In this document: positions 24,705 through 33,171 of the stretch, piece by piece
Layout: every line of letters begins with the position of its first letter
Numbering within the stretch: the stretch's first letter is position 1
Assembly (NCBI RefSeq): GCF_000332215.1
Contig: NZ_ALWB01000009.1
Location: forward strand, 1-49,310
Direction of reading: 5' to 3'
Origin: Pseudanabaena biceps PCC 7429
Lineage (GTDB): Bacteria > Cyanobacteriota > Cyanobacteriia > Pseudanabaenales > Pseudanabaenaceae
DNA: 49,310 bases
The notes under the pieces: model-generated
Told to the model about the DNA's origin: nothing
What the model saw: only the letters and a program-made list of their open reading frames with translations
Database searches by the model: none
Made by a program: the position numbers and the translations under genes

Positions 24705-27074
24705 CTAAATCTTCGCAAGGGATTCATAGGGTAATCTGACCATAAAACAACTGCCTTCACCCACTTGGCTCTTAACGCTGACTTCTCCACCATGCAGCTC
24801 GGCAAGTTTCTTGACTAAATTTAAACCTAGCCCCGTACCAGAATATTGGCGACTCAGACTGCTATCAATCTGTACAAAGGGTTGAAATAGCCTCTTTAGA
24901 TCTTCCTGCGAGATTCCGATTCCATTATCGGATACAGAGAAAAAAAGTTCGTTATGGGTTAGCTTTGTCTCTAGCAACACCTTGCCATTCTTTGGGGTGA
25001 ATTTTACGGCATTACTCAATAGGTTGATGAGTAGCTGCCTCATTCTCCGTTCATCCATAACAATCACTTTGGGGACATTGGTATAGATTTCGAGATTTAG
25101 TTGAATATTTTTTTGAGCGGCTTGATGTTTGACAAAGCTAAGGCTGCTTTCGCATAGGTCGCGGACGGAGACCGATCGCAGTTCGAGGGTAAACATTCCC
25201 GATTCGATCTTAGCAACATCGAGAATATCGTTGATTAGTTCTAAAAGATGCTGCCCGCTTTTTTGAATGGTCTTGAGCGAGCCCTGTTGGCGTTGGTTGA
25301 GTTCGCCAAAGGCTTTTTCAATTAATCCTTCGGAAATTCCTAAGATTGCATTGAGTGGGGTACGTAACTCATGACTCATGGCGGCTAAAAATTCATCCTT
25401 AAGGCGTGTGAGCCTTTCGAGTTCTCTGTTCGTAGCAGTTAGCCTTTCATTGCTCAATTGGAGTGCGGCTTCGGCGCGTTTGCGATCGGTAATATTCCTC
25501 ACCAAAACTAAGACTTCGTCGTTGCCACAGGGGCTAATTCGTACCTCTTCATAGACCCATTCGTTATGCTTTTGGAGCTTATGTTCGTAGATTTGGACTT
25601 CTCCCGTAGCGATCGCTAATTCGGAGGCTTTAGCTTGGTTGGCAATAATATCAGGAGCCAAGACTTCAGAAATGTGATGTTTAATCGGGATGAATGCTTC
25701 CTTGTCGGGGATATGCGGCATGATGCAATCTAGACAGGTTCCGTCCGTTTTGAGACGGAGCAATAGATCGGGAATAGCATTGAGTATTTCCCGTTTGCGA
25801 GTTTCACTTTCAGCGAGATCGGCAGTACGCTGTTCGATTCTAAGTTCTAACTCCTGATTGAGTTTACAGAGAGCCTGTTGCGTCATTTTAAGTTCGTTGA
25901 TATTTTGAATTAGGGCGATATCGTACATTGGTCGATCCTGCGCGTCGCGAACTATAGAAACACTTAATAATCCCCAAATAAATTGCCCACTTTGGTGGAG
26001 AAATCGCTTTTCAATATGGAAGCTATCGATCTCATTGGCAAGTAATTTTTGATAATGAAAGAGGTCAACTTTGAGATCGTCGGGATGGGTAATCTCTTGA
26101 AAGGTTAAAACCTGTAATTCGCTCTCAGAATATCCCAGCATATGACATAGGGCTTGGTTGACCGCAATATGGTTCCCGTTGGGGGCAGCCAGTGAGATAC
26201 CTACTCCTGCATTGTCAAAAACACTCCTAAAGCGCATTTCCGATTCGCGCAAGGCTTCTTCTGCTTGTTTGCGATCGCTAATATTACGAATAATAGTCAG
26301 CACCTCGCGCTCATTAACGCGCACGATCTGTACTTCTTCATACTGGACTTTGCCGTTAATCAACCATTGCTGCTCGAAGGTCTGAATTTCGCCCGTAGAG
26401 ATTACCTGTTGGATCGCTTTTAATTTCCGATGGGCTAAATCGATGGGGAGAACGTCTAAAAAATGTTTGCCAATGGGATCGAAATCGGAAGCGAACAGAT
26501 CCGCGACATAGTGACTAGAGAAGCACTCTAGATAGATTCCATCAACACTCACGCGATAAATTAGGTCGGGGATTGCGGTGAGCACAGCTCTTTTCTGAGA
26601 TTCCACATTGGTTAAGGAATCTTCAGTTAGTTTGTTTTTGGCGAAAAGGGCTCTCTCTAGGGTTGCCACTCCGATCAGGCGATCGCTGTCATCGAGAATG
26701 GGTAAGTGACGGCAATGCTTCCGTTCGAGGAGATCGAGGATTGATTCTAGATCTCGTACTTGGGACTCTCTAATGCTCGGAGTGTCAGTTGACAGTACTT
26801 CTGCGATGGGTAACTTGGCGAAATTAACTTGTTTCTCAACTAAACGCAATACATCTTGTTGGGAAAAAACTCCCATTAATCGCTCGCCATCAACTACCAA
26901 AATACAGCTTGTCCTTGCTTCTAGTAGGCGACGATCGCAGGAATGATCGAATTCAACCGCATCAATTAGCCGATTTAGGATACCGATCGCTTCCCATACC
27001 GATTTTTCGGGGGAAATTATAATCGGATCGCGATCGATGGCTAGATCGAGGTAAATGCTTTTTTCTAATAGCAT
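24705..27074 (-). CDS. CBS/PAS sensor histidine kinase
   Basis: A 789-residue soluble kinase. Residues ~8-148 hold two CBS domains, which in other proteins bind adenylate nucleotides. Three PAS regions follow (~165-270, ~278-400 with PDDL and FLHQSGQFIWG, ~425-535), then HisKA with phosphoacceptor His568 (EFLAAMSHELRTPLNAI) and an HATPase domain with N-box LLSNAVKFTP, G1 DNGIGIS and G2 GTGLGLNLVKKL. There is no receiver domain and no adjacent response-regulator gene, so it is an orphan kinase. No membrane segment is seen, so the signal is likely internal. An E-family hairpin lies just downstream. Confidence 0.93.
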   Translation of the reverse strand: MLLEKSIYLDLAIDRDPIIISPEKSVWEAIGILNRLIDAVEFDHSCDRRLLEARTSCILVVDGERLMGVFSQQDVLRLVEKQVNFAKLPIAEVLSTDTPSIRESQVRDLESILDLLERKHCRHLPILDDSDRLIGVATLERALFAKNKLTEDSLTNVESQKRAVLTAIPDLIYRVSVDGIYLECFSSHYVADLFASDFDPIGKHFLDVLPIDLAHRKLKAIQQVISTGEIQTFEQQWLINGKVQYEEVQIVRVNEREVLTIIRNISDRKQAEEALRESEMRFRSVFDNAGVGISLAAPNGNHIAVNQALCHMLGYSESELQVLTFQEITHPDDLKVDLFHYQKLLANEIDSFHIEKRFLHQSGQFIWGLLSVSIVRDAQDRPMYDIALIQNINELKMTQQALCKLNQELELRIEQRTADLAESETRKREILNAIPDLLLRLKTDGTCLDCIMPHIPDKEAFIPIKHHISEVLAPDIIANQAKASELAIATGEVQIYEHKLQKHNEWVYEEVRISPCGNDEVLVLVRNITDRKRAEAALQLSNERLTATNRELERLTRLKDEFLAAMSHELRTPLNAILGISEGLIEKAFGELNQRQQGSLKTIQKSGQHLLELINDILDVAKIESGMFTLELRSVSVRDLCESSLSFVKHQAAQKNIQLNLEIYTNVPKVIVMDERRMRQLLINLLSNAVKFTPKNGKVLLETKLTHNELFFSVSDNGIGISQEDLKRLFQPFVQIDSSLSRQYSGTGLGLNLVKKLAELHGGEVSVKSQVGEGSCFMVRLPYESLAKI

Positions 27075-27162
27075 TGGTTTGGTTTTAAGTTAATTAGAAA
27101 TATTCCCCCTCCCTATTATATAGCGATTGCTAAGGTCGTTAAGCTATCTATAATAATCCTAA

Positions 27163-27259
27163 AGGATATTTATAGATATTCCTATAGGTATTCCTATAAA
27201 TATTCCTATAAATATTTCTCCGAATATCTATAGGAATATCTATGGATATTCGGAGAAAT
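27163..27259. repeat. 12-bp-period tandem repeat ending in a large hairpin
   Basis: Within the gene-free stretch 27075-27407, units of 12 bases follow one another: GATATTCCTATA (27175), GGTATTCCTATA (27187), AATATTCCTATA (27199), AATATTTCTCCG (27211), AATATCTATAGG (27223). The last units form a hairpin: ATTTCTCCGAATATC (27214-27228) pairs exactly with GATATTCGGAGAAAT (27245-27259). The stem continues inward with a few G-T pairs. It lies between two divergent genes, about 150 bases before the start at 27408. Confidence 0.8.
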
Positions 27260-27407
27260 TAGGGCTTCTTGGGAGATTATTTGCATTTTATAAAACCTTG
27301 CAAAAATTCTCTGGTTTCGATCGCAGTGCAAAGCACTGTATATGGCACGATGATATATTGCATGACGATACAACTGTAAATGCTAGCTTGTAGAGGAATT
27401 ACCTAGA

Positions 27408-28694
27408 ATGGCTGTCGATTATGACCTCGTAGCGATCGGTATGGGAGCTTATGCCCTCAAATTAGTTTGTCTCGCCGTCCAAAGTGGAGCTAGAGTTGCA
27501 TGGATCTGCGATCGCCATAGTTACGATCTAACCGATCTAAATATTGTTCAGATTCTGGATGTTTTGCAACTATTAAAAAGTAGGATGTTTGCATATTCTA
27601 CGGCTGAGAAATTAAGCCTATTTCCCCAACAAATTAAGCTGGCTTTAAAGGATGTTTGCCCAGATGATTTATTGGATATGGTGCAAACAATAGGTGTTGA
27701 TGTAATTATTGGGACATGCAAATTTGATCGTAAATCACCTAATTTCTATGGTTTAGAAGTGACTGAGTCCGATGCTTTTGCCACCGATCGGATCTCTCAA
27801 CGGCGTTTGACTTCCCGAACCTATGTGATCGCTGACGATCTGCCCACACCGTTAAGTAAAATTTTTGGACTTGCCGATAGTGATTACTTAACCGCAAGCA
27901 AACTACTGCATTTAGAAAATCTACCCAACTCGATCGCGGTTTTAGGCAACGATGTCTATGCCTGTGCGATCGCCCAAAACTTGAATTTTCTCAGCGTAAA
28001 AACCTATTTACTCGCAGATTACAGCCCTATCTTGCCCTCTATCGATGTGGCGATCGCGAGGACATTGCAAGCACAGCTCGAAGCAGAAGGAATTGAGATT
28101 TATACCAATGCCAGAGTTACGGCGGTAAGTAAAATCCAGTTTGATCGCTCGCGGATTTGGCTAGATAATACCACGCTGGAATGCGATCGCCTGCTCGTTC
28201 CTATTGCCCCAAGGACTTGGCATGTTCCCCACGAAAGCTATATCTATCAATGTCACCGTGAACAAGATATTGCCCAGATCCTTTACCAATGCTTGCGGAC
28301 TCATCCTTGGCATTTGCCCACTAGATCGGAAGTTCCTGCTGCGATCCATGTACCTTCCATTCCGCCAATCTCCCAAATTGGGATCACGGAATCCGTAGCG
28401 AAGAACTTGGGGCATTCTACCTATGTTTTAGAAAGTGCCGATGAAAATATGGGTATGTGCAAAATTATTTGCGATCGCCAAGGAAAAATTCTGGGGGCGA
28501 GTATGTATGGGGAGCGAGCAAAATTAGTGATCGAAGCGATCGCGATGGCGATGCAGGGGAAAATAAAAATCCAGAATATCGAGGTTTTACAAGAGTTGCA
28601 TCTAACCGAGCAATGGTCAAAACTCCATCGCCATCATTCCAAACAGGAAAAGCTCAGTAATTGGTTTACTTTTCGGCGCGATTGGAATTTCTAG
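27408..28694 (+). CDS. degenerate pyridine nucleotide-disulfide oxidoreductase-like flavoprotein
   Basis: A 428-residue protein laid out like mercuric/lipoamide/glutathione reductases. N-terminal FAD-binding segment YDLVAIGMGAYALKLVCLAV, mid-protein NAD-binding-like segment SIAVLGNDVYACAIAQNLNFL (~183-203), and a C-terminal dimerisation-like part (GMCKIICDRQGKILGASMYG). Several key features are missing: the active-site CxxxxC after the first FAD motif, the full GxGxxG in both Rossmann motifs, and the canonical GD box and HP pair. It may bind flavin without disulfide chemistry, or be a structural relative. The 3' end meets a convergent GTPase gene, overlapping by 4 bases. Confidence 0.75.
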   Translation: MAVDYDLVAIGMGAYALKLVCLAVQSGARVAWICDRHSYDLTDLNIVQILDVLQLLKSRMFAYSTAEKLSLFPQQIKLALKDVCPDDLLDMVQTIGVDVIIGTCKFDRKSPNFYGLEVTESDAFATDRISQRRLTSRTYVIADDLPTPLSKIFGLADSDYLTASKLLHLENLPNSIAVLGNDVYACAIAQNLNFLSVKTYLLADYSPILPSIDVAIARTLQAQLEAEGIEIYTNARVTAVSKIQFDRSRIWLDNTTLECDRLLVPIAPRTWHVPHESYIYQCHREQDIAQILYQCLRTHPWHLPTRSEVPAAIHVPSIPPISQIGITESVAKNLGHSTYVLESADENMGMCKIICDRQGKILGASMYGERAKLVIEAIAMAMQGKIKIQNIEVLQELHLTEQWSKLHRHHSKQEKLSNWFTFRRDWNF

Positions 28695-29875
28695 ATTTCC
28701 CCTGATTGATGAAATCTTTGCAATATCGAACCTGAGGAGACATGGCGGAGGATATCCGCGATGAGATTTTTAGCTCCCCACATACCAGAGGCTCGGCTGT
28801 GGTCTATATCGTTCATCAATCCTTGAAATAGGAAATGGATGCTTAATCCCGCGCCCAAAATTTGGATATATCTTGCTATTTCATTCTGAATGCCAAGTCC
28901 ACCAGTACCACAAGCGATCGCGATGATTGCCATGAGCCATAAATAATTCCTTTGTGTAGGATATTTGCCGATCGCCCACAAGGCTAACAATCCATTAAAT
29001 CCGAAACTAATCGCCCCATCTAGCCAAGGAAGAGGCGATATCAATACCCCGATCGCTTCAGTGATGAATATTGCCGCCGCGATCGCTGTGGCACTGCGTA
29101 ATTTTGCTAAATGGCGATGGGTAACGGAGTTTTGAATCTCTAAAAGCGAGAGCAATACATTCATCGCTAAGAGTTCTTTCCCTTCTATATTTAAGAGATC
29201 GAGGATTCTCTGCTTTAAGTCTTGAATATCGGGAAATGTCGGTTCCCAAATCTCTTGACTGCGCCCATCGCTATATTGAACGCGCACCTTGACGGGTTTT
29301 GGCTCTGCTGACACCAAGATGATTTCCTCTGGTGAGATTAGCTTTTGCAATTCAGGACTTTGTAATGATTGATAAATGACAAGGCGATCGCAATCGGGAT
29401 AAAGATCCACCTTATTAAATACCAACAAGATCGGCTTATAAAATTTTTGCAGATTGGCGATCGCTTCTTGTTCTAACCTCGTCATGTCACCAGCGATCGT
29501 AAACAAAATTAGATCTGCTTGCTTAGCGGTGGCTAGCGCGATCGCCGCTCTTTCCTCACCGCCCACCTCATCAATGCCCTGCGTATCAATTAATTGCAGT
29601 TGAATTTTGTTGCTAGCATTCCATGTATATATGGCAATATCCTGTGTTATGCCATGGGTCGCCCCTGTTTCGCTCAGCTTTTGCCCTAGAAGTGCATTAA
29701 CTATTGATGACTTTCCCCGCGAAACCATACCGAAAACGGCGATCGCGATCGTGGTTTTATCTAACTTCTCTTCAAGGGTTGATATTTGCGATAGTTCTGT
29801 TTCTATTAGTTCCTTTTGAAATAGCTGGCGATAATTAATTAGGCGATCGCGGACTTGTTGAGGATAATCTTGCAT
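28691..29875 (-). CDS. membrane-associated GTPase (Era/dynamin-like G domain)
   Basis: From ATG 29875 (MQDYPQQVRDRLINYRQLFQ) the protein has about 394 residues. G-domain motifs: G1 GMVSRGKSSIVNALL, a G2-type Thr in GATHGITQD, G3 DTQGIDEVGG, G4 NKVDLY and a G5-like VSAEP. The C-terminal half has paired hydrophobic segments (SATAIAAAIFITEAIGVLI, WLMAIIAIACGTGGLGI and QILGAGLSIHFLFQGL), so the GTPase is membrane-bound. Related cyanobacterial proteins are annotated only as GTP-binding proteins. It starts 7 bases after the Uma2 stop upstream, so the two are probably co-transcribed. Confidence 0.85.
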   Translation of the reverse strand: MQDYPQQVRDRLINYRQLFQKELIETELSQISTLEEKLDKTTIAIAVFGMVSRGKSSIVNALLGQKLSETGATHGITQDIAIYTWNASNKIQLQLIDTQGIDEVGGEERAAIALATAKQADLILFTIAGDMTRLEQEAIANLQKFYKPILLVFNKVDLYPDCDRLVIYQSLQSPELQKLISPEEIILVSAEPKPVKVRVQYSDGRSQEIWEPTFPDIQDLKQRILDLLNIEGKELLAMNVLLSLLEIQNSVTHRHLAKLRSATAIAAAIFITEAIGVLISPLPWLDGAISFGFNGLLALWAIGKYPTQRNYLWLMAIIAIACGTGGLGIQNEIARYIQILGAGLSIHFLFQGLMNDIDHSRASGMWGAKNLIADILRHVSSGSILQRFHQSGEI

Positions 29876-29882
29876 GAAAAAT

Positions 29883-30464
29883 CTAGCCCAAAATATCACT
29901 CAAACTAATTTCAATTTCTGGGATGACCATACTTTTAATCGCCATATCCCCCATATAGACTGTTTGATCATAAAACCCTTCCACTAAAGATAGAAGGGTA
30001 ATTTGATTGCGCACAGGATCAACAATCCAATATTCCGCAATCCCCCGTGCCGCATATTCAGAGCGCTTAAAGCGATAATCTCTAACTTCATTCTCATGCC
30101 CAGCAGATACTACTTCAACTACCATTAATGGTGGGGGCATATCATGGGTAATTGTTCCTCTTTTCGTGGTTTCTAGCGCCGCCCGACATTCTTCGCCTAA
30201 GACGATTAGATCGGGAATTCTGACCCTAGCTCGACGACCGCTTACCTCAATGGAGACTTCTTTATATCTCAATAAATGGGAGGGGATAAATTTACCTAAT
30301 GCGAACAATAGTCGCATTGATACATCAGAGTTAAAAATTGATTCGGGTGGCATTGCAACTAATTCTCCATCCTCCAACTCGTAGAGATTATCACTGCCGT
30401 CATCATAGGTATAGTATTCTGCGTAGGAGAGGAACTTGACTTGGGGACTAGCGGCTTGAACCAT
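29883..30464 (-). CDS. Uma2 family (DUF820) putative endonuclease
   Basis: A 193-residue Uma2-family protein. Conserved blocks: FLSYAEYYTYDDGSDNLYELEDGELVAMPP near the start (a longer variant of the entry motif), RVRIPDLIVLGEEC, LMVVEVVSAGHENEVRDYRFKRSEY (nuclease-type Glu-x-Val and Lys) and GIAEYWIVDPVRNQI. It precedes the membrane GTPase by 7 bases in the same direction. Third Uma2 gene of the window; role unknown. Confidence 0.87.
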   Translation of the reverse strand: MVQAASPQVKFLSYAEYYTYDDGSDNLYELEDGELVAMPPESIFNSDVSMRLLFALGKFIPSHLLRYKEVSIEVSGRRARVRIPDLIVLGEECRAALETTKRGTITHDMPPPLMVVEVVSAGHENEVRDYRFKRSEYAARGIAEYWIVDPVRNQITLLSLVEGFYDQTVYMGDMAIKSMVIPEIEISLSDILG

Positions 30465-30526
30465 AAATGTTATTTTACATGCTGGTTACATATTATAGCT
30501 GCCGCCATTCTTGTTAGGACAAAATC

Positions 30527-30579
30527 AAAACCCAAAAGAGGGTTGCCGCGCTCCGCGCAGCAACCCTCTTTTGGGTTTT
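30527..30579. repeat. intergenic hairpin (family A)
   Basis: AAAACCCAAAAGAGGGTTGC pairs with GCAACCCTCTTTTGGGTTTT around an inner CGCGCTCCGCGCA tip. TTAGGACA lies just upstream, as at 17173. It directly abuts MITE-like copy M3. Confidence 0.85.
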
Positions 30580-30580
30580 A

Positions 30581-30684
30581 TACCAATTCACTGAAGTGTT
30601 GCCTCACTTCAGTGAATTGGTATAAAACAAACCCAGTAAGGTTTTGAGATTCCAAAAATGGCAACGCCATTTTTGGAATTGGTA
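30581..30684. mobile_element. ~100-bp MITE-like composite repeat (copy M3, inverted)
   Basis: Ends TACCAA and TTGGTA, with hairpin B first: TACCAATTCACTGAAGTG / CACTTCAGTGAATTGGTA. The linker AAACAAACCCAGTAAGGTTT follows, then hairpin C: ATTCCAAAAATGGC-like arm and GCCATTTTTGGAAT. Relative to M1 and M2 the two hairpins are in reverse order, as expected for an insertion in the opposite orientation. Confidence 0.75.
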
Positions 30685-30738
30685 TTATGTTCTGATACAG
30701 TTGACAGCAGCTAGCTATAAATCCTTGCCTAGAACTAC

Positions 30739-32379
30739 CTAGACATTGACTAACTCTTTCATCGGAGCAGCTAGGGCCTCTTCTAATGGTGCGCGTCCTA
30801 GACGTTCTTCGAGAATATTCATTACGGTACGACCAAAATCGTCATCATCACGCTTCCATGCCTCTAGACAGACTTCGCCAAAGAAGGAGCCGAGGGGTTC
30901 GGGATTCCACAGCAATTTCTTGGCTGTCCAAGGCATCATGCTCATGGGGTTATAGCCTTCTTTGAGGATGTTGTTCTTGAAAGCATAGTCTTCTAAATGG
31001 GTGTGGGGCTGTAAGCCGATAAAGAAGATCGCAGGTTCCACTTTGTCAGCACCAAAAATTGCTTCTAGTTCGCGATGATAAGCGATCGTTTGACGAACGG
31101 TTTCTAACGTCTCATCGATGACATTGAAGGAATAGTTGACCGATACTAACTCATTAAAACCCGCTGCTTTAAGATCGCGACAATTTTGCAAGACGGACTT
31201 GAGGTTATAGCCCATACGCATTTTGCGGACTAATTCTTGGGAGCCGCTAGTAATGCCGATCTCGAAATAACTCATGCCCGTCTCAACCATTAACTGACAG
31301 AGATAGGGGGTGAGATTGTCCGCACGGATATAGGCTGCCCAGTGAATATCCGTCATACCTGAAGCCTTGATCTTTTCCAGTAATTCAATGGCATCATCAA
31401 TGAATTTCTTGGCGGGAATAAACTGAGCATCGGTAAACCAGAAATTACGAACGCCACGATCGTAGAGAATCTGCATTTCCTTGATTACTTCATCGGTGGG
31501 ATTGATGCGGACTTGTTTTCCTTCAATGACGGTATAGATACAGTAACAACAGTTATGGGGACATCCGCGCTTAGTTTGTACGCCGATATAAAAGTCACGA
31601 TCGCGAAAATAGTAATTAAAATCTTCCCAAATCGATTCGATATATTCGTAATTGCAAGCGCTTTTTTCGATCGGTGCAGGCTGCTCGTGGATGAGCCTTG
31701 CGCGGGGTTTGGTTTCACCCACTACATAGCAGCGATCGCTAGCGATTTCCCGTCCCTGTACCAACCGCTCTAGTAAGGATTCACCTTCGCCCACGGAGAC
31801 GATCGTGCCTTTGGGCAAGAAATTACCTAGCTGCTCGTAAAAAACGCTGACTGCGCCGCCACCGATTACGGCTCTAGCTTGGGGCTGATAGCGCTGGGCG
31901 CGACTTAAACCCCGTTTGATGAGCTGAGAATTGCGCCATAGCTCGGTGTAGTAAGAGGTAAAGAGGCGTAAGCCATTCACTGCTCCGCGCAATTTCTTGA
32001 AAGGATTTTTGGCATAGTAAAACTCAAAGGCATTTTGGAGGGGGTTGCCACCTCGTCCGCCCACGGGAGCATAGATCTGAATGTCACGCCATGAAAAAAC
32101 TAATAGGTTGGGCTGAAACCTATCGATCTCGCGATCTAGCGCCGCATAAAAATCCAGCGGGGGCACGGTGCCTAGGTCGAAGATGCTTTGCTGCACCGAA
32201 GGGGCGACCTTATGGATGTGATCGGATAAATAAACTACGCCAATCGGAAAAATGGGGTTGCATGGGAGGCGGATATAGAGAATGCGATCGCACTCTTGAG
32301 GTATTTTCGATTCTCCATCATGATCCCTGCGATCCCTAAATTCCGTGTCATTGTTTTTTATAAAATTTATGCCTGTCAT
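30739..32379 (-). CDS. photosystem II high light acclimation radical SAM protein
   Basis: A 546-residue B12-binding-type radical SAM protein of the cyanobacterial family annotated as PSII high-light acclimation. The family start RILYIRLPCNPIFPIGVVYL appears only at residue ~32, so the first ~30 residues (MTGINFIKNNDTEFRDRRDH..) are an unusual extension or the true start is non-standard. The iron-sulfur cluster motif CPHNCCYC gives Cys273, Cys277 and Cys280. The radical SAM barrel follows (FWFTDAQF, GMSYFEIGITSGS, NELVSVNYSFNVIDE). Substrate is not known. Monocistronic, followed by hairpins. Confidence 0.9.
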   Translation of the reverse strand: MTGINFIKNNDTEFRDRRDHDGESKIPQECDRILYIRLPCNPIFPIGVVYLSDHIHKVAPSVQQSIFDLGTVPPLDFYAALDREIDRFQPNLLVFSWRDIQIYAPVGGRGGNPLQNAFEFYYAKNPFKKLRGAVNGLRLFTSYYTELWRNSQLIKRGLSRAQRYQPQARAVIGGGAVSVFYEQLGNFLPKGTIVSVGEGESLLERLVQGREIASDRCYVVGETKPRARLIHEQPAPIEKSACNYEYIESIWEDFNYYFRDRDFYIGVQTKRGCPHNCCYCIYTVIEGKQVRINPTDEVIKEMQILYDRGVRNFWFTDAQFIPAKKFIDDAIELLEKIKASGMTDIHWAAYIRADNLTPYLCQLMVETGMSYFEIGITSGSQELVRKMRMGYNLKSVLQNCRDLKAAGFNELVSVNYSFNVIDETLETVRQTIAYHRELEAIFGADKVEPAIFFIGLQPHTHLEDYAFKNNILKEGYNPMSMMPWTAKKLLWNPEPLGSFFGEVCLEAWKRDDDDFGRTVMNILEERLGRAPLEEALAAPMKELVNV

Positions 32380-32797
32380 TAATTTTTATCTCTGAATCTA
32401 AATTATTTCTTATTTCGTTTTATTATTTTTCAGGTTTCTGCGATGATTTTTATCTTTGGAAATCGTTGCGCATTACCCGCTAAGTCTTTACATATCTTAA
32501 TTATATTCACTTTATTGCTAGTTCTGTGGTCGGGATCTCGTTAAGGTGATGGGGATCAAATTGGCGATCGCCTAGTTACTAGTTGGTAGTAGTGTTTACA
32601 ATCGCTAATTCATATTGAGTGTTAGCTTTATGTATGGGCAAAATGTCAAGATTATTCTTCTTGTTAATTCCAAACATATCGGCAGGGTCTATTTGGGTTA
32701 ATTGAGAATACTTTTAGGTTTGCGACCAATTACGGTTAGCTTATATCTTCAAAAGTCTTGTTGATTTTTGCTTAAATAACTTTATATAAAAAATACT
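32380..32797. other. gene-free spacer between divergent genes
   Basis: 418 bases with no coding signal, AT-rich at both ends. It must contain the promoters of the radical SAM gene and of the DUF1830/MBOAT pair. One HIP1-like GGCGATCGCC at ~32563 is flanked by CTAGTTACTAGTTGGTAGTAG. No hairpin of the window's repeat families is seen here, unlike most other long spacers. Confidence 0.6.
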
Positions 32798-33169
32798 ATG
32801 TCCATATTTGATCCGTTACCTGCTGATTTACACGACGAAAAGATTGTCTGCTCCTATGTAAATGCCACCAGCAAAATTCAAATTGCCAGAATTACCAATG
32901 TGCCGCAATGGTATTTTGAGCGAGTTGTGTTTCCAGGACAAAATCTGATCTTTGAGGCGATCGCCTCAGCGCATGTTGAGATTCATACAGGCATGATGGC
33001 AAGTTCCATACTTTCAGATACAATTCCCTGTGTCCAATTACAGGTAGAAGAAGCGAGTCCGACATTGCCAAGCTGGGTTCCGATCAAGTCAATCGATCCA
33101 ATTGATGCTGAATCCCTTGAAAATCCGTCGGTGCTGCTTGTTTTGCCCGAACCTGAAGTAGTTTCCTAA
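32798..33169 (+). CDS. DUF1830 domain protein
   Basis: A 123-residue cyanobacterial protein. DUF1830 covers ~15-85 and shows the family block CSYVNATSKIQIARITNVPQ, then WYFERVVFPGQNLIFEA and IHTGMMASSILSDTIPC. The C-terminal ~40 residues are variable. No signal peptide or membrane segment. Function of the family is unknown. Its stop is followed 2 bases later by the MBOAT start, so the two are very likely co-transcribed. Confidence 0.9.
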   Translation: MSIFDPLPADLHDEKIVCSYVNATSKIQIARITNVPQWYFERVVFPGQNLIFEAIASAHVEIHTGMMASSILSDTIPCVQLQVEEASPTLPSWVPIKSIDPIDAESLENPSVLLVLPEPEVVS

Positions 33170-33171
33170 CA

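Noticed and set aside
27163-27259. CRISPR-like short array
   Set aside because: The 12-base units are directly contiguous with no unique spacers, and no cas genes are present.
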